Positions 10,663 through 21,676 of a stretch of DNA of 34,358 bases are shown here, piece after piece (the first letter of the stretch is position 1; the number at the start of each line of letters is the position of its first letter). The position numbers were made by a program, and so were the translations under genes. Source of the DNA: Dissophora ornata (taxonomy: Eukaryota; Mortierellomycota; Mortierellomycetes; Mortierellales; Mortierellaceae); contig MU616885.1 in NCBI GenBank assembly GCA_025201705.1, forward strand, positions 1 through 34,358. The letters are read 5' to 3'. Under the pieces are notes generated by a model that searched no databases, was not told the origin of the DNA, and worked only from the letters and a program-made list of their open reading frames with translations.

Positions 10663-12377
10663 AAACCAAGTCTTTATGATGCTGGAGATGATCATACTAG
10701 TGATGATGAGCATTTTTGAGCGGGTTGTCAGTCACTGTCACATGGCAGCAGTCCTTGTAGATTTGTTCTTTTATGCATGGTGGCACCGCAAAAAACTAAA
10801 AACACTAAAAAAACTAAAAACCAAGCCCTCACCCGTACCTGACCTTCACGAGGCTCTTTTTTTTCGCGATCGGACTCAGCTCTCCCAGGCAAACAAGGCA
10901 AACGCAAAAGGTCATCTGAAAAGAGGAAAACCAAAACTGACAGGGTCCTCAGTCCGAGGGTCAAGACAGATTGACAGAGATAGAGATAGAGAGAGTGAGA
11001 AGTGGAGATTTGCGCACGAGACAGGCGCCTCTTTGTTGCCTTCTAACCTTTTCTTCACAGGTCTTGCAGGTTGCAGGATGCAGGTACAGGTAAACAGGTA
11101 CTCAAAGCTCTCTTTATCCTCTGTCATTTCGTAAACCAAAGCTCTAAGCTCTACAGCCCTGTAGACCTGACAATTTCTCTTTATTTGCTGCTCTCGACCA
11201 ATCGCTGTGGAGGTTTGGTCATCCTTCCAGGGACAATCCCAACACTTTCCGCCAACGGCTTCCTATTTCACCCATCTGCTCTTTTTCATTCGACAGATCA
11301 AAAAAGAACTATGACAAAATAGGCCAATACAATAACAATAATATATGACTACTGCGAAATGACTAATCGATTTGAGGAATGCAATGATGATGGAGAGCGC
11401 GTCAACAAGAGCGAGCAAAATGTGAGAGAACGGCAGCGAGTGATCTAGAGGGTCTACCTTTCGGTTGCATGGTCCGCTCTCTGCACATTACAATGAACAA
11501 CGATCGTAAGAGAGCGTGCACACTGGCCATGTGGACTTACAGTTTGCATGCAACCTGTGAACTTTCCTTCTTTTCGTTGTTGCTCTTCCCCCACTCCTCA
11601 AACCAATCAAGTGGCAAAGTCCCTTCCTGAAGAGAGACGGCGAATAAACTATCATATGTCATGGATCTACCACACTCGGGAATAGTAAAGAGTGAAGGAC
11701 ACAAACGACTACAGCTCAGGTTTTCCCCGCTCTTTTCATATGATGTTCATGCCGTTGGCAGCTGTCTTTGTCTTTTGCGGTTTTACCTTGTGTTTTCCTT
11801 CCAATCAGCTAGGCTTTTCCCTTATTTTTTTCCATTTTCCTTGACCTTGCTGGTTTTTTTCGGTCGCAGCTACCAACAAGTCGATGTAAAGTAAAAGCCC
11901 AACTGAACAGGGTGGGTCGATGGAGAAATATTTATTCTGTCTTTCCGGATCTGCTGATGCGGAACACCAATATGCACGTTTGTGCTTCTTTCCTTTCCCT
12001 TTTTCTTTACTTTCTTTTCTGGTTCTTTTCTCTCCACCTTTGACGGCACTTTCCTTATCCTACCAACAGATCAGCTTTTTCTTTATTTTAATTTTTTTTA
12101 TATATTTCGATTTCCGATTCTGCCGAATGCAAGGTATACAAAATGTATTATACGCATATGCATTTCCTTCTGTCGTTTTTGCACGCCTTTCTTTCTTGGG
12201 GTATTCTAGTTTACGCGCGCGCGCCTTTTTTTATTTTTTTTATTTTTTTTTCTTTCTTTCTTTCTGTATGCTTCGTAGCATGGATTCTGCCAGACAATGC
12301 AGGGCTAGTTTAACTCACTAACTCAATTCTGCAAATAACCGGTTTTTCGCGCGCCTCTCGCGCCTCTCGCGCCTTGC

Positions 12378-12408
12378 AAAAAAAATAATAATAATAATAA
12401 TAATAATA
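12378..12408. repeat. (AAT)n microsatellite next to CGCGCCTCT repeats
   Basis: A run of AAT/ATA triplets directly follows three imperfect copies of a CGCGCCTCT-like unit (about 12347-12375). Confidence 0.8.
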
Positions 12409-12647
12409 CGGGAAGCTTGGGGTCGCCTTCCATGTTGTAACACCCACAACGGTACCTGATAATTCTAAAATTGGGTATCCAATTGGATCTTTCAAATATT
12501 TTGCTTCCTTGGCGGTTGTTTTCTGATCGTTATCGATTCTCTTTTATGTATTCTGTATTTCATGTTTCCCGAGCACATGTAACGCCCTGGGGGAGGAGTC
12601 AAACGTTTCGATGAAGGCGTGATTCATTTGGGATTGCACACAGAGTA

Positions 12648-12737
12648 NNNNNNNNNNNNNNNNNNNNNNNNNNNNNNNNNNNNNNNNNNNNNNNNNNNNN
12701 NNNNNNNNNNNNNNNNNNNNNNNNNNNNNNNNNNNNN
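12648..12737. other. Assembly gap (90 N)
   Basis: Ninety consecutive undetermined bases. The real gap length may differ. Flanking sequence shows no gene that would be broken by it. Confidence 0.99.
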
Positions 12738-13310
12738 GGTGTCTGATGACAAGGAACTTGTTGGTTGGGCTTGATAGTAAAGAGGAAACAACGGACGACA
12801 TTTTTAAAGCCGAACGTCTGCATGCTTTGCGTTTGTTTATCGGTGCATGTTATGCGTCTTTGTTTGTGTTTTGCTTTGTTTTGTGGGATCCTGCAAATGC
12901 ATTTTTCATGCATGATCAGTGGGAAAAGTACTCGCGACGGACTTTCACGACATGATGACAGGCAAACAGGCTGACCGGCTGACTGAGTATGGATTGCATG
13001 GGGCGACTAGTCTAGGAGCCCTGGCATGGAGAATGTCTAGGATGCATACAAAAAAAAAATGGCATAATGCTGGGATTGCAGAGGGCTCTCAACCCATTTT
13101 TTTTTTTCGTTAATTCTGTGCAATGTTCGCGCTCTCAATCCACATCCGCACCCGCTATTTAAGATTTACGACCATGCAACTCTAAAAGCATGTACGCCTT
13201 GTTACATGTACTTTGCTTTCTTTCAAGGTTACGCCTTGACCTATTCTTTTTCTCGTTCCTTCCTTTTATTAGCTATTGGCAGTCTACAGGGAGGTGATTG
13301 GTCGTTGTCT

Positions 13311-13342
<32 letters not shown>

Positions 13343-13548
13343 GAAAAAGAAAAGGCTCGAGAGACGGTGGACGGATGTGCAATCCGAAATAGTTCAAAAC
13401 AATCAAAAAGCGACAGAGAGATAGGAAGAGAGAAAAGCGTAGACAGATGAAACGGGCGATAGTGTTACAATATGACAATAATGAGAGAGATAAACGCAGA
13501 GAGGGAGCGAAAGCGATGTCCTTGAGGATGTTTTATGTCACCGTCAAG
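12738..13548. other. 3' region of the 1356-residue Myb gene and intergenic DNA
   Basis: No gene is recognisable. The segment nearest 13548 is the 3' untranslated region of the minus-strand gene and includes the poly-T run at 13314-13342. Confidence 0.5.
13314..13342. repeat. Poly-T run (29 bases)
   Basis: An uninterrupted T homopolymer, about 207 bases past the stop codon of the minus-strand gene at 13549-17619 (poly-A in the sense direction of that gene). Confidence 0.9.
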
Positions 13549-16500
13549 TTAAATCGTCGTTTCCTCAGCGGACTCGGCGTCAACGGGCTCCTCCATATCC
13601 GTGACCTCTGCAACCTCCTCGACAGGCGTATCTGACCGGACCGCCTCTTCCGATCGGTCTCCGATCGCATCGATCGTAAACGGCAAGTCCACGTCATTGT
13701 TGCCTTCTGATTCAAGGTCCTGCTCCTGTCCCAACGGATGATTATCTCCTTCCAACCCTTCCATCTCTGTAGCAACAGTCTTGCGAGCATCAGACCTGCT
13801 CACTTCATCGTCATCATCATCGTCATCATCGATCGACACCACATCCACCACCGCCTCATCATCAACGAGGCGCTTATATCGCTGGGAGGGGTATGCCGTC
13901 GTCGGCTCAGCGTTCAAAGGCTCCTTCTCCAGATTGTCAACAGTCAGATCCACCTCCACAGGTTCTCTAAGTCCTGAGAATGTCTGTGGCGGCACGTGGT
14001 GATCGGATCGAGGGCGTGTCTCAGACGGGACACGTGCCCTTCTTTCAGTCATCGTCGTAAGTCCTGAAGATGGCACCAGTCCCCGAGACGATCCATATCT
14101 CGAGGCCGTTGAGGACGAGTGGCGGAGACTCTGGCTGGTAGAGGAAGACGAGGGGCGATCGGAGTAGTGGCGGGATCTCCTGGGTTCTTCATGTTGGTTC
14201 CGATACACGGATGGATGAGGGTCAAAGCGCGTGCCGTCATAGACATCGTATTCCATCTCCTCATACGGAACAAGCAACGGAATTCGGATCTGGGCTCGGA
14301 GGGCATCCCAGCGCCGGCCTTGTCTTTCCACGGCTGCTGCCAGACGGGCCATATCGCGACCCTCCCATCGACCTGCCGCCCAGTCCATGTCATCCTCATA
14401 CGCATAGTCAATGTAGTCAGAGTCGCGCTCATAGTCCTGGCGTGAACGATGTGAATGGCCGCCACGGCGACTGGAGTGATACTCGTGGTCGTTGCTATAG
14501 TCGTGACTCTGTCTAGACGAACGGTGTTTGCCTCCACCACCAAGGCCCTCGGATGGGTAGTCATAGCGATCCCTGGGTGGCTCATTCCTGCGACGATCAT
14601 CTCGTTCATCAGGCCTTGACGAAGTTCCCATGAAGCCTCTGTCAGGACTGCGTCCTATTGGTCGGCCTCGATGCTCAGGCTCATGAGGTCTGTGCCGCGC
14701 TTCTTTGTTTTGGTCGATCGTTGGTTCTTCCCTTTGAGAGTATGGACGAGTTTCGCTGACATGCTCGCTTGTACCATGTGTTCCTGAGGGTGGATGATTT
14801 GAGTCGTAGCGGTCGCGATAAGACGATGACACGGAGGATGAGCGATGGTGATGTGCAAGGCCATAATCGACGCTATTTCCGCCACGTCTCTCGTCCGACC
14901 ATCGATGGGGCTCACTGGCCGATGGTGGCTGATCATAATAGCTTCTTGAAGAGCGGGGCTCTCGCCTACTCTTCGTCTGCTCTTCCACCTCTTCTACGAC
15001 TCCGACCGCATCTTCATCTTGTCCGAAATCACCAGTATCACCATGGTGACCACGTCTAGGCTGAACCTCCGGTTCATACGCGGAGGAAGAGCCGTGGCCA
15101 TCATCCCGGTAGGCTGCGGAGGAGACAGGTCGGTCTGGCATATCCGCGTCCTGAGCAGAAGGGGCCATGGCAATATCGTCACTTTGGCTGTGGTCGCGGC
15201 GATGCCTAGATGCAGTACCAGAGTCTGACTCACGAGGGTGGCGTCCAGAATCTCTATCGTGACTATGGTGTTCGCCGTGTGACGAAGAGTGACTTTTGTG
15301 ATGGTGGGGGTATCCAGAATCCTGAGAAGGCTGAGAATCCTCGCCATCGGCCCTCTTTCGCTTGCCGCTGGAGTCGTAGTAACGGGCAAATTCCATCTCG
15401 ACAAGACGTGCACTACGGGGATCGACGGTCTTGTAATCATGGCTCCTATCATACGGCCTCGACTCGAGGCCATCTCGTCTGAATCGCTTGGCCCCATCGG
15501 CATAGGTGTCGCTATGCACGGCTCGATCGTCTGGTCCGCGACGTCTATATCCTATCGGCCGGGAGTCATTCGAGACAGTCTCCGCATCTGCATCAAAGTC
15601 CATGCTTGCGCCACCCTTGCTGCTATCATTCGGGAGCTTATTATTTTTGAGATGCCTCCTCCATTTAGACATGCACTGCGTCTGAGAATACCCGCGACTC
15701 TGCATCTTTTCTCCAATGACGCTCCATACAACGTTTCCAACCGGAAACTCCTTCTCAATCAAGCGATACATGTACTGACTGTCCTCCTCTTTCCACTCAA
15801 TATGCTTTTGGTGCTCGTGAGCTCGGGCCGGTCGTGGGGAAGTTCCTCGTTCTTCCTGTCCCCCCTGACTCTCCTCATCGTCTAATCTTTCCTTGCTATC
15901 GGCATCACGAAGTCCATCAAGGCCATTGGAGGATGGCCTCTGCTGCTCTGAATCCTTAGCGCGAGATGAGTTGCTTATATTGTCTTGTGCAACTGTTGAT
16001 CCCTGCCTTGATGAGCGCAGATCAGCGCCTTGAACTATATCCTCATCCGAGATTACGCTCTTATCATCTCTTCCATTTGCAGCACCATTAGGATCCATAT
16101 CAATCGATGTCTGGTCAATGCTCTGACGCTGTTTGTTTCGGGACGAAGGCTGACTCATACTGCCACCAAGGCCAGACTGACTTTGTCGATGCTGGACACG
16201 CCACCATCGCGACTTGCATTGGGTTCGGTCATAGCCACGTCCCTCCATCTGCTTGGAGACCCAGGCCCAGTCCACTTTACGGGATGCGAACTTGGTCTCG
16301 ATCAAGTGCACAAGGAAATCGCTGTCCTCTGGTTTCCATTCAATTTTTCCAAAACTCGTTGGCGTGGCCGCAATGGTAGAGAGGGAGCGCAGGGAATCAT
16401 CCCCTGCCTCATCTCGTGCATGATAAGAACTGGATTGCCGACGATGTTGAAACGCGCGTTCTCGAGGCTGGTAGTCCTGAGAGTATCGCGTTGTACTCAC

Positions 16501-17619
16501 ATCAGGCCCATGATGAGCACGATCATCGTCCGACCAAAGTTCATCTTCCTCCACCACGCCGTGATCGAGAGCTTGTCGGTCAGGGTGGTAGGACATTGAA
16601 GATCGATGGGAGGGTGGTGGCGCTGGTGCTGGCGAAGATCGAGATCGATATCCGTCTCTCTGCTCCGCTCCATAGTGGTATCCCTCGCTACGGTCATATG
16701 AGCCATACGAGCCGTAGGCGCGTGAGCGATATGGATCAGAGTTTCCTGGTCCCTCCGATCCTCTGTCATAATCCTGATGTTGAGAGCGGTTGTCTGCTAA
16801 CTCGTCATCGTCTTCCTCGATCAGTTCATCAGGTTCCTGATCCCGGAGGTTATATTTGGCATCTTTATCCTTGCTCGGGGGATCACCGCCATGAAGAATC
16901 TTGGTCCTGATGCGCTTCCACTTGGACCGACACTGGTTTTTACTGAAGCCTTTGTTGGCCATCTGTTGACCAACCCAATCCCAGATAATGTTGCCTTTAG
17001 GGAATTGGCGCTCAATCAGCTGGACGAGATAGTCAGCGTCTTCTTCTTTCCAGTCAGTCTTGCTCACAATGCTGCGTCCTGAAGCAAGTGCGTTTGCAAC
17101 TTCATTGTCGACCTCTGAGGACGTGCTTCTGGCTAGATGGCCAAGAGTCTTTGTCTTTGCCATGGCGACATGTTTGTTGGTCAGGGTCGAGGGAAAGTGA
17201 CTGGAGGCAGAAGACGATGTCGAGCTCGAGGACGAGTGAGTCTTTGCAGGCAGGCCTGATGCGGAGTGTGATCGTGGGTTGGACGAAGGTGCAGATCTCG
17301 GTGCAGCAGCAGAGGGCGATATACGGCGGGCAATCCTGTCAATGGTTGGCTCTCGTTCCAGTTGATCCCTTTGATCCTGATCATTTTGTTGATCGGGAGC
17401 CCGCGAGAGTCTGTACGATGATGACTGGGGTGGAGACGGAAGGCTAGAGCGAATGGCTGATCCAGCATCGGGGCCAGAAGATTTTGTTGGTGGTGTGACA
17501 GGAGGCGAGGTGGATGAGTCCGGACCAGATACCTCCGCGGAGGGGACAGAGTCGTGGTCAGTTTTCGGGTGATCCGTCGGTGCCATAGCACTAGGAGGTA
17601 TTGATGGGACGATTGACAT
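13549..17619 (-). CDS. Large protein with three clear and one weak Myb/SANT-like repeats (1356 aa)
   Basis: One open frame from an ATG at 17619 to TAA. Three long-spaced Myb/SANT-like repeats lie in the N-terminal half: TDWKEEDADYLVQLIERQFP (188-239), IEWKPEDSDFLVHLIETKF (427-477) and IEWKEEDSQYMYRLIEKEFP (607-658). Each then has W at the second-helix position, a Met, an aromatic-rich turn and QC-x-(S)-(K/R)W. A weaker fourth region starts GRWEGRDMARLAAAVERQG at about 1083. The region between about 680 and 1070 is Arg/Asp/Ser/His-rich and probably disordered. The C-terminus is acidic, with an Asp run and Glu-rich end. The repeat type is shared with repeats 2 and 4 of the protein at 4517-6820. 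A nuclear DNA- or chromatin-binding role is inferred from the repeats; no orthologue is named with confidence. Confidence 0.84.
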   Translation of the reverse strand: MSIVPSIPPSAMAPTDHPKTDHDSVPSAEVSGPDSSTSPPVTPPTKSSGPDAGSAIRSSLPSPPQSSSYRLSRAPDQQNDQDQRDQLEREPTIDRIARRISPSAAAPRSAPSSNPRSHSASGLPAKTHSSSSSTSSSASSHFPSTLTNKHVAMAKTKTLGHLARSTSSEVDNEVANALASGRSIVSKTDWKEEDADYLVQLIERQFPKGNIIWDWVGQQMANKGFSKNQCRSKWKRIRTKILHGGDPPSKDKDAKYNLRDQEPDELIEEDDDELADNRSQHQDYDRGSEGPGNSDPYRSRAYGSYGSYDRSEGYHYGAEQRDGYRSRSSPAPAPPPSHRSSMSYHPDRQALDHGVVEEDELWSDDDRAHHGPDVSTTRYSQDYQPRERAFQHRRQSSSYHARDEAGDDSLRSLSTIAATPTSFGKIEWKPEDSDFLVHLIETKFASRKVDWAWVSKQMEGRGYDRTQCKSRWWRVQHRQSQSGLGGSMSQPSSRNKQRQSIDQTSIDMDPNGAANGRDDKSVISDEDIVQGADLRSSRQGSTVAQDNISNSSRAKDSEQQRPSSNGLDGLRDADSKERLDDEESQGGQEERGTSPRPARAHEHQKHIEWKEEDSQYMYRLIEKEFPVGNVVWSVIGEKMQSRGYSQTQCMSKWRRHLKNNKLPNDSSKGGASMDFDADAETVSNDSRPIGYRRRGPDDRAVHSDTYADGAKRFRRDGLESRPYDRSHDYKTVDPRSARLVEMEFARYYDSSGKRKRADGEDSQPSQDSGYPHHHKSHSSSHGEHHSHDRDSGRHPRESDSGTASRHRRDHSQSDDIAMAPSAQDADMPDRPVSSAAYRDDGHGSSSAYEPEVQPRRGHHGDTGDFGQDEDAVGVVEEVEEQTKSRREPRSSRSYYDQPPSASEPHRWSDERRGGNSVDYGLAHHHRSSSVSSSYRDRYDSNHPPSGTHGTSEHVSETRPYSQREEPTIDQNKEARHRPHEPEHRGRPIGRSPDRGFMGTSSRPDERDDRRRNEPPRDRYDYPSEGLGGGGKHRSSRQSHDYSNDHEYHSSRRGGHSHRSRQDYERDSDYIDYAYEDDMDWAAGRWEGRDMARLAAAVERQGRRWDALRAQIRIPLLVPYEEMEYDVYDGTRFDPHPSVYRNQHEEPRRSRHYSDRPSSSSTSQSLRHSSSTASRYGSSRGLVPSSGLTTMTERRARVPSETRPRSDHHVPPQTFSGLREPVEVDLTVDNLEKEPLNAEPTTAYPSQRYKRLVDDEAVVDVVSIDDDDDDDDEVSRSDARKTVATEMEGLEGDNHPLGQEQDLESEGNNDVDLPFTIDAIGDRSEEAVRSDTPVEEVAEVTDMEEPVDAESAEETTI

Positions 17620-19100
17620 AGGTAGGTATCTCTACTGTATAAGGAGGGTCCAGCCTCTCTTTTTTCGATGTGCTTCACTAGACTTGCGTGAGTCTATGGA
17701 TGAGTAAAAAGCTGTGGTTAGAAATTCGCATCAGACTGTTTATCTGCTTGTCAGTTGCACAGCAGGCAAGCAGGGGCAATATCGTTGCATGCAACACGGG
17801 GAAAAAACGATAATTGAAGCGTGGCAAAGGGGGGGGGTCTCTGAACTGCAACCAAGGCGTTAACGCAAATAAAAGAGAAACGCGCTATGTGGTAGAGACA
17901 GACGAAATGAAGGCGCATACATTCACAGATCGATGACGACGGGTCTAGGGCTCGGCGTAGAGACGATAACACGAAACAGTTCAGACCACCCTACGAGAGC
18001 TCTTCGAGGGGCAGGACACGCAGGTGAAAGAAAGATAGGACAGGGATGGCGGTGAGCCGATGAAGAAAGATTATGAGCAGATATCTGAGAGGCAACTGGA
18101 GTCTACGTGAGAGCGAAAAGGAGGTGTGAGGAGCAGACCAGACACACGGCTACAGGGCAAAGGGGACACAACATCAGACAGTGGTTGTTCCTTTGGCTGT
18201 GATTCCCAGCGAAAAAATCGGGCGAAATTGGGATGCGGAAAGGGATAGTGATGGGTGCTTACTTTATCCAAGCCGAGTGGTGTCAAGTGGTATAGGACGT
18301 AGAGTGGTTTTTGCCAAGCGTTATTAGGCGTGTGTAAAAGAGACGTGGTACGGGTAGCGGAATGCGGCGATGACGGAAATGTGCGAGTGGCGTGATTGTG
18401 ATTGTGTTTCGGTGGGTGAGGAGGTTGCGAGCGAGTGAGTGCTAGGTGTGGTACATGCAGGACTTGACTGTTCGTTCGGATGAGAGGATGGGTGACAGAG
18501 AATGGGAGTGCTGTGGGGATCCTGGGGTTGGGGATTGAGAATAACAAGCGAGAATGAAGGAGGGGGAGGGATGAGGGATGAGGGGACGGAGTAGGAGAGT
18601 GGGAGAGTGGTAAGGGAAGCAAAGGCTGGGTGCCCTGTCCTTTGTTAGTAGGCAACGAAGGACCCGAGGCGAGGTCGGAGGACGGGGTGCGAAGGACGGA
18701 GGACCCGATGCTGTGTGAGGACTGGCTGGTGATGACGACGGGGGACAAGGTCGATGGGACAGACTAACGGCGTGCGAGAAGGGAGCTGTCAGTCGATTCG
18801 TCAGTCAGATTGACGAGAGTCTGTGTTGTGTTTTTTTACGTTGGGCGATGAGAGCCGCAAAGCGGTGGGATGGGTTCCCTCAGAGTTCTCCGATGGACCT
18901 AGATTGTAGTCCATAAAATAGTCTGACAAGGACTGCTGCACCCTGATGGTGATGATGGTGGTGATCTCGGTGATGCCAATAGTGATGGCGACGACTATGA
19001 CGACGACGACACAGGGTTTGCGACAGAATTTGATCGGGTTGTTGATGGCTAGCTCCGATGGATGCCCAGGATGCCTCGTGGAATGGATGGACAGCATGTT
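17620..19100. other. Upstream/leader region of the 1356-residue Myb gene
   Basis: No protein gene is supported. In the sense (minus) direction it is pyrimidine-rich. A good donor GTAAGC on the minus strand near 18262 and a possible acceptor ATACAG near 17637 would give a leader intron of about 0.6 kb; this is inference. A Ser/Pro/His-rich open frame at 18071-18748 (-) is more likely a by-product of the CT-rich leader than a gene. Confidence 0.4.
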
Positions 19101-19293
19101 GTCCTCGCCGTCCTGTAGTTCAGCAGCTCTCTATTTTTTTAAATTATTATTTTTTATTTTTTTTTGGGTTGGCGCATCGCATGGTGGCAGTGGACGGCTC
19201 TTCGCAATCTCGTTCGATGGCGATGATGACGATAATCCGTGGATGTGGATGAAGGTTCAGGATGACTGGTGATGACGGTGATGATGGTGGTGG

Positions 19294-19325
<32 letters not shown>
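19294..19325. repeat. (GAT)n microsatellite
   Basis: About ten perfect GAT triplets, preceded by degenerate GGT/GAT triplets from about 19270. Confidence 0.9.
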
Positions 19326-20621
19326 TTGAGCTGCTACTGGCGCACAGTAACAGGGAAAAAAGAGCGAGGGGAGTTTCCCAGAATCTGCAGAACACTGTTC
19401 CATGAGCCCAGGTCCAGTCGAGGTTACATCCTATTCTTGGGCTGTCCTGTAGTGTCACTGCGGCAGAAAAGAAACCTTTTGGACTGTCGCTCTCCAGCTC
19501 TGCCGGTCAAACACTGTCGCCTTGATCCCTTCCCGTTCTCTGCGCATGACAGCTTCTCTTCTTGGCATCATCCCATGCCCACTGCTAACCAGTACCCGGC
19601 GCCTCCCATCAACTGCAAGTACGCAGTGACGGGAAGGTTCTCATCTACGAGTAATTGGGATGTGGTGGGGCAGCGGTACAACCAATCTTCGTGGCCCTCG
19701 ACCCCTACTTGAGTCGCCTTGCCGCAAAGTTAAGATCCCGCTACTATCCGAACAAGGTCTAGGCGGCGTTCGCTTCTCGGGCGGTAAAGTGTCCCTGAAC
19801 CCCCTAGACTGTACCTGTTTCTGTACCTGATGTGCATCCCTGTCCCTCTCTCGTCTATTTCCTTTTCATTTGTACTCTGCATCAACAAGGGGTTCTTGAG
19901 AAAGAACCGTTGCATTTATTTTTGGGCGCAATTCATACACATAGTCTATGCGACTTGCAGCTTGTGCCCCTAACGCTCCTTCTCCCGCTTGTCCCTCCCC
20001 CTCGTTGTCGGGTTGGTTTATTGCTGGCATTGCTGGCATTTCCTTTTCTTCCCAGTCACTTGCCTTTTCTTCTGTGCACACCAAAAAACACGCTGGATAG
20101 GGGATAGGGGTGGGGCACACTCATCCCGCAGAGCGGAACAGAGTTTGACCCGCTGAGAACAAGGGAGGAGTTCCAAGAGGGACCTCTGCCCATAACTGAA
20201 ATGAAAGTATACACACGCGAGTCAAATGAACTGGTAGGATGTTTCCTAATTTATTTCGATCCCTTTGTACGCTTGCTCTCGATGTCCCGACAATATTGTA
20301 TGATGCGACACAGCGCTGACTTTTGTTCTGCCACGTTTTGGACAGGGAAAAAAAAAAGACGGAAAGCAGTTTGCACGTGCATGAAAATCACTGATGGAGT
20401 TTGTTGTGTTTGGTTGTTCGGTGTTTAATGTGGTGTGCGAAACCGATGCTGGTCCATCTCAAAATATCGATAAGAGCAGTGCTGCATTGTTCGCGCACTG
20501 GCGGCGGGGCTGGGCAATTGAAACAACGGCACTTTCAGATGGATAGAGAGGTGCCCATAGCGGGCGGCGTGGTGTGTTTGTGGAATGGACACAAACTCGC
20601 TAATTGCCTTTTGAGCGACAC

Positions 20622-20625
<4 letters not shown>

Positions 20626-20654
<29 letters not shown>
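20626..20654. repeat. (AG)n microsatellite
   Basis: About 14 AG dinucleotides without interruption, intergenic. Confidence 0.9.
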
Positions 20655-20658
<4 letters not shown>

Positions 20659-20782
20659 CAGGAAAATGAAGTGGTACTGTACCATTGCTGTACCCACGCC
20701 TAAATGCAATAAACTATGTTCGCTCAGTGTTGTTTTTTGCAATTGAGCCATGAGCTCAGGCATTGATAGCAAGACGAAAGGA

Positions 20783-20790
20783 TATAAAAA
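20783..20790 (+). promoter_or_regulatory. Isolated TATA-like element
   Basis: TATAAAAA on the plus strand, with no recognisable gene directly downstream (the bZIP ATG is about 890 bases away). It could be an upstream start site for the bZIP gene, a non-coding transcript, or chance. Confidence 0.3.
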
Positions 20791-21430
20791 CGGAGAAGCT
20801 TTGTTTTCCATTTCCGTTGTCGACTTTTGGACTGTTGTTCATGCGACAGTAGACGGTGCCAAGGAGGGCTGTTTGATCAGTTTGTCAAGGTTGTTCTTGA
20901 TCTTCTTTTAGGTAATATGCTGCATGCAATTGGCACTGGGGCTGCGCACGATGATGCCCCCCTTTTTCGCAGTCGCAAAAGCGGCCTGTGTCCCGGATTG
21001 AGCAGCTGTGGAACATGCCAAATGGGGGGAGTGTGCTCGGTCCATTGATTTGCCGCTCGCAGGAGGGGACGCGTCACTCATTACAAATTGTGATCGAGGA
21101 GGGCACACCAGCACCTATCAGGTTATTTTTCGACTTGCTCTCAGCCTCAGGGCGTGCTGGAGTCCGTTTAGGCAATAATGATAACAATGCTAATATTCTC
21201 CTTGGCAAGACTCGGACATGCCCCCTCCGTCGAGACTGGGGAGGCAAGTAGGGTCGTGACACGCCGTGCGGCCGTTCGTCGATGCAACAACACCCAGTGC
21301 TGTGGACATGTTCCGGGCCAAGAAGAAAACAAGACAAATGAAACGGCGACCAACAGGCAGGGCCAAGAAAGAAAACATCGCTTGCACCTCTGCTAAAATT
21401 AAATCCGTCGCACATTTATACATCGGGCGG

Positions 21431-21438
21431 GATATATA
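21431..21438 (+). promoter_or_regulatory. Possible TATA box of the bZIP gene
   Basis: ATATATAT within GGGATATATATTCCC, about 240 bases upstream of the ATG at 21677. The sequence between is a pyrimidine-rich leader (TTTTCTCTC and CTCATC runs), typical of a fungal 5' UTR. Confidence 0.45.
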
Positions 21439-21676
21439 TTCCCTCAACAAGATGTGCCCCAAGAAATAACTGCCCCTGTCTTGTCTCAAAAGTTTTCTCT
21501 CTTTCTTTTCTCCTTTCTGTCTGCCTTCATCTTGCCACTAACATCTTTGCTTCTCAATTGCTTCTCAGTTGCTTCTCCACAGTCACTGTTCATCATCTCA
21601 TCCTCATCCTCATCTCTTCCTCATCTCTTCCTCATCATCTCACACCTGCTGCCTCAAATACAACCTCGTATCCAAT

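Larger units (their letters stand above)
8951..12647. other. Gene-poor intergenic block
   Basis: I find no coding frame with recognisable content, no tRNA-like fold and no rRNA similarity over about 3.7 kb. It contains simple repeats: TTGGC pentamers (9957-9981), ACA triplets (10618-10662), T-rich stretches around 11990-12265 and AAT/ATA triplets (about 12378-12408). Undetected non-coding RNAs or promoters are possible. Confidence 0.5.
19101..21420. other. Intergenic block between divergent Myb and bZIP genes
   Basis: About 2.3 kb with no recognisable gene. It holds a GAT microsatellite (19294-19325), an AG microsatellite (20626-20654) and an isolated TATA-like sequence at 20783-20790 that may mark an unannotated transcript. 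Confidence 0.45.

Noticed and set aside
10676..11134. 152-residue plus-strand frame in the gene-poor block
   Set aside because: No recognisable motif, mixed composition, and no splice or promoter context supporting a gene.
18071..18748. Ser/Pro/His-rich 225-residue minus-strand frame upstream of the large Myb gene
   Set aside because: It looks like translated leader sequence; no conserved segment, and splice signals suggest an intron there.
21569..21676. Earlier ATG for the bZIP protein
   Set aside because: The extra 36 residues are His/Ser low complexity from a CT-rich leader; the ATG at 21677 begins a normal-looking N-terminus.
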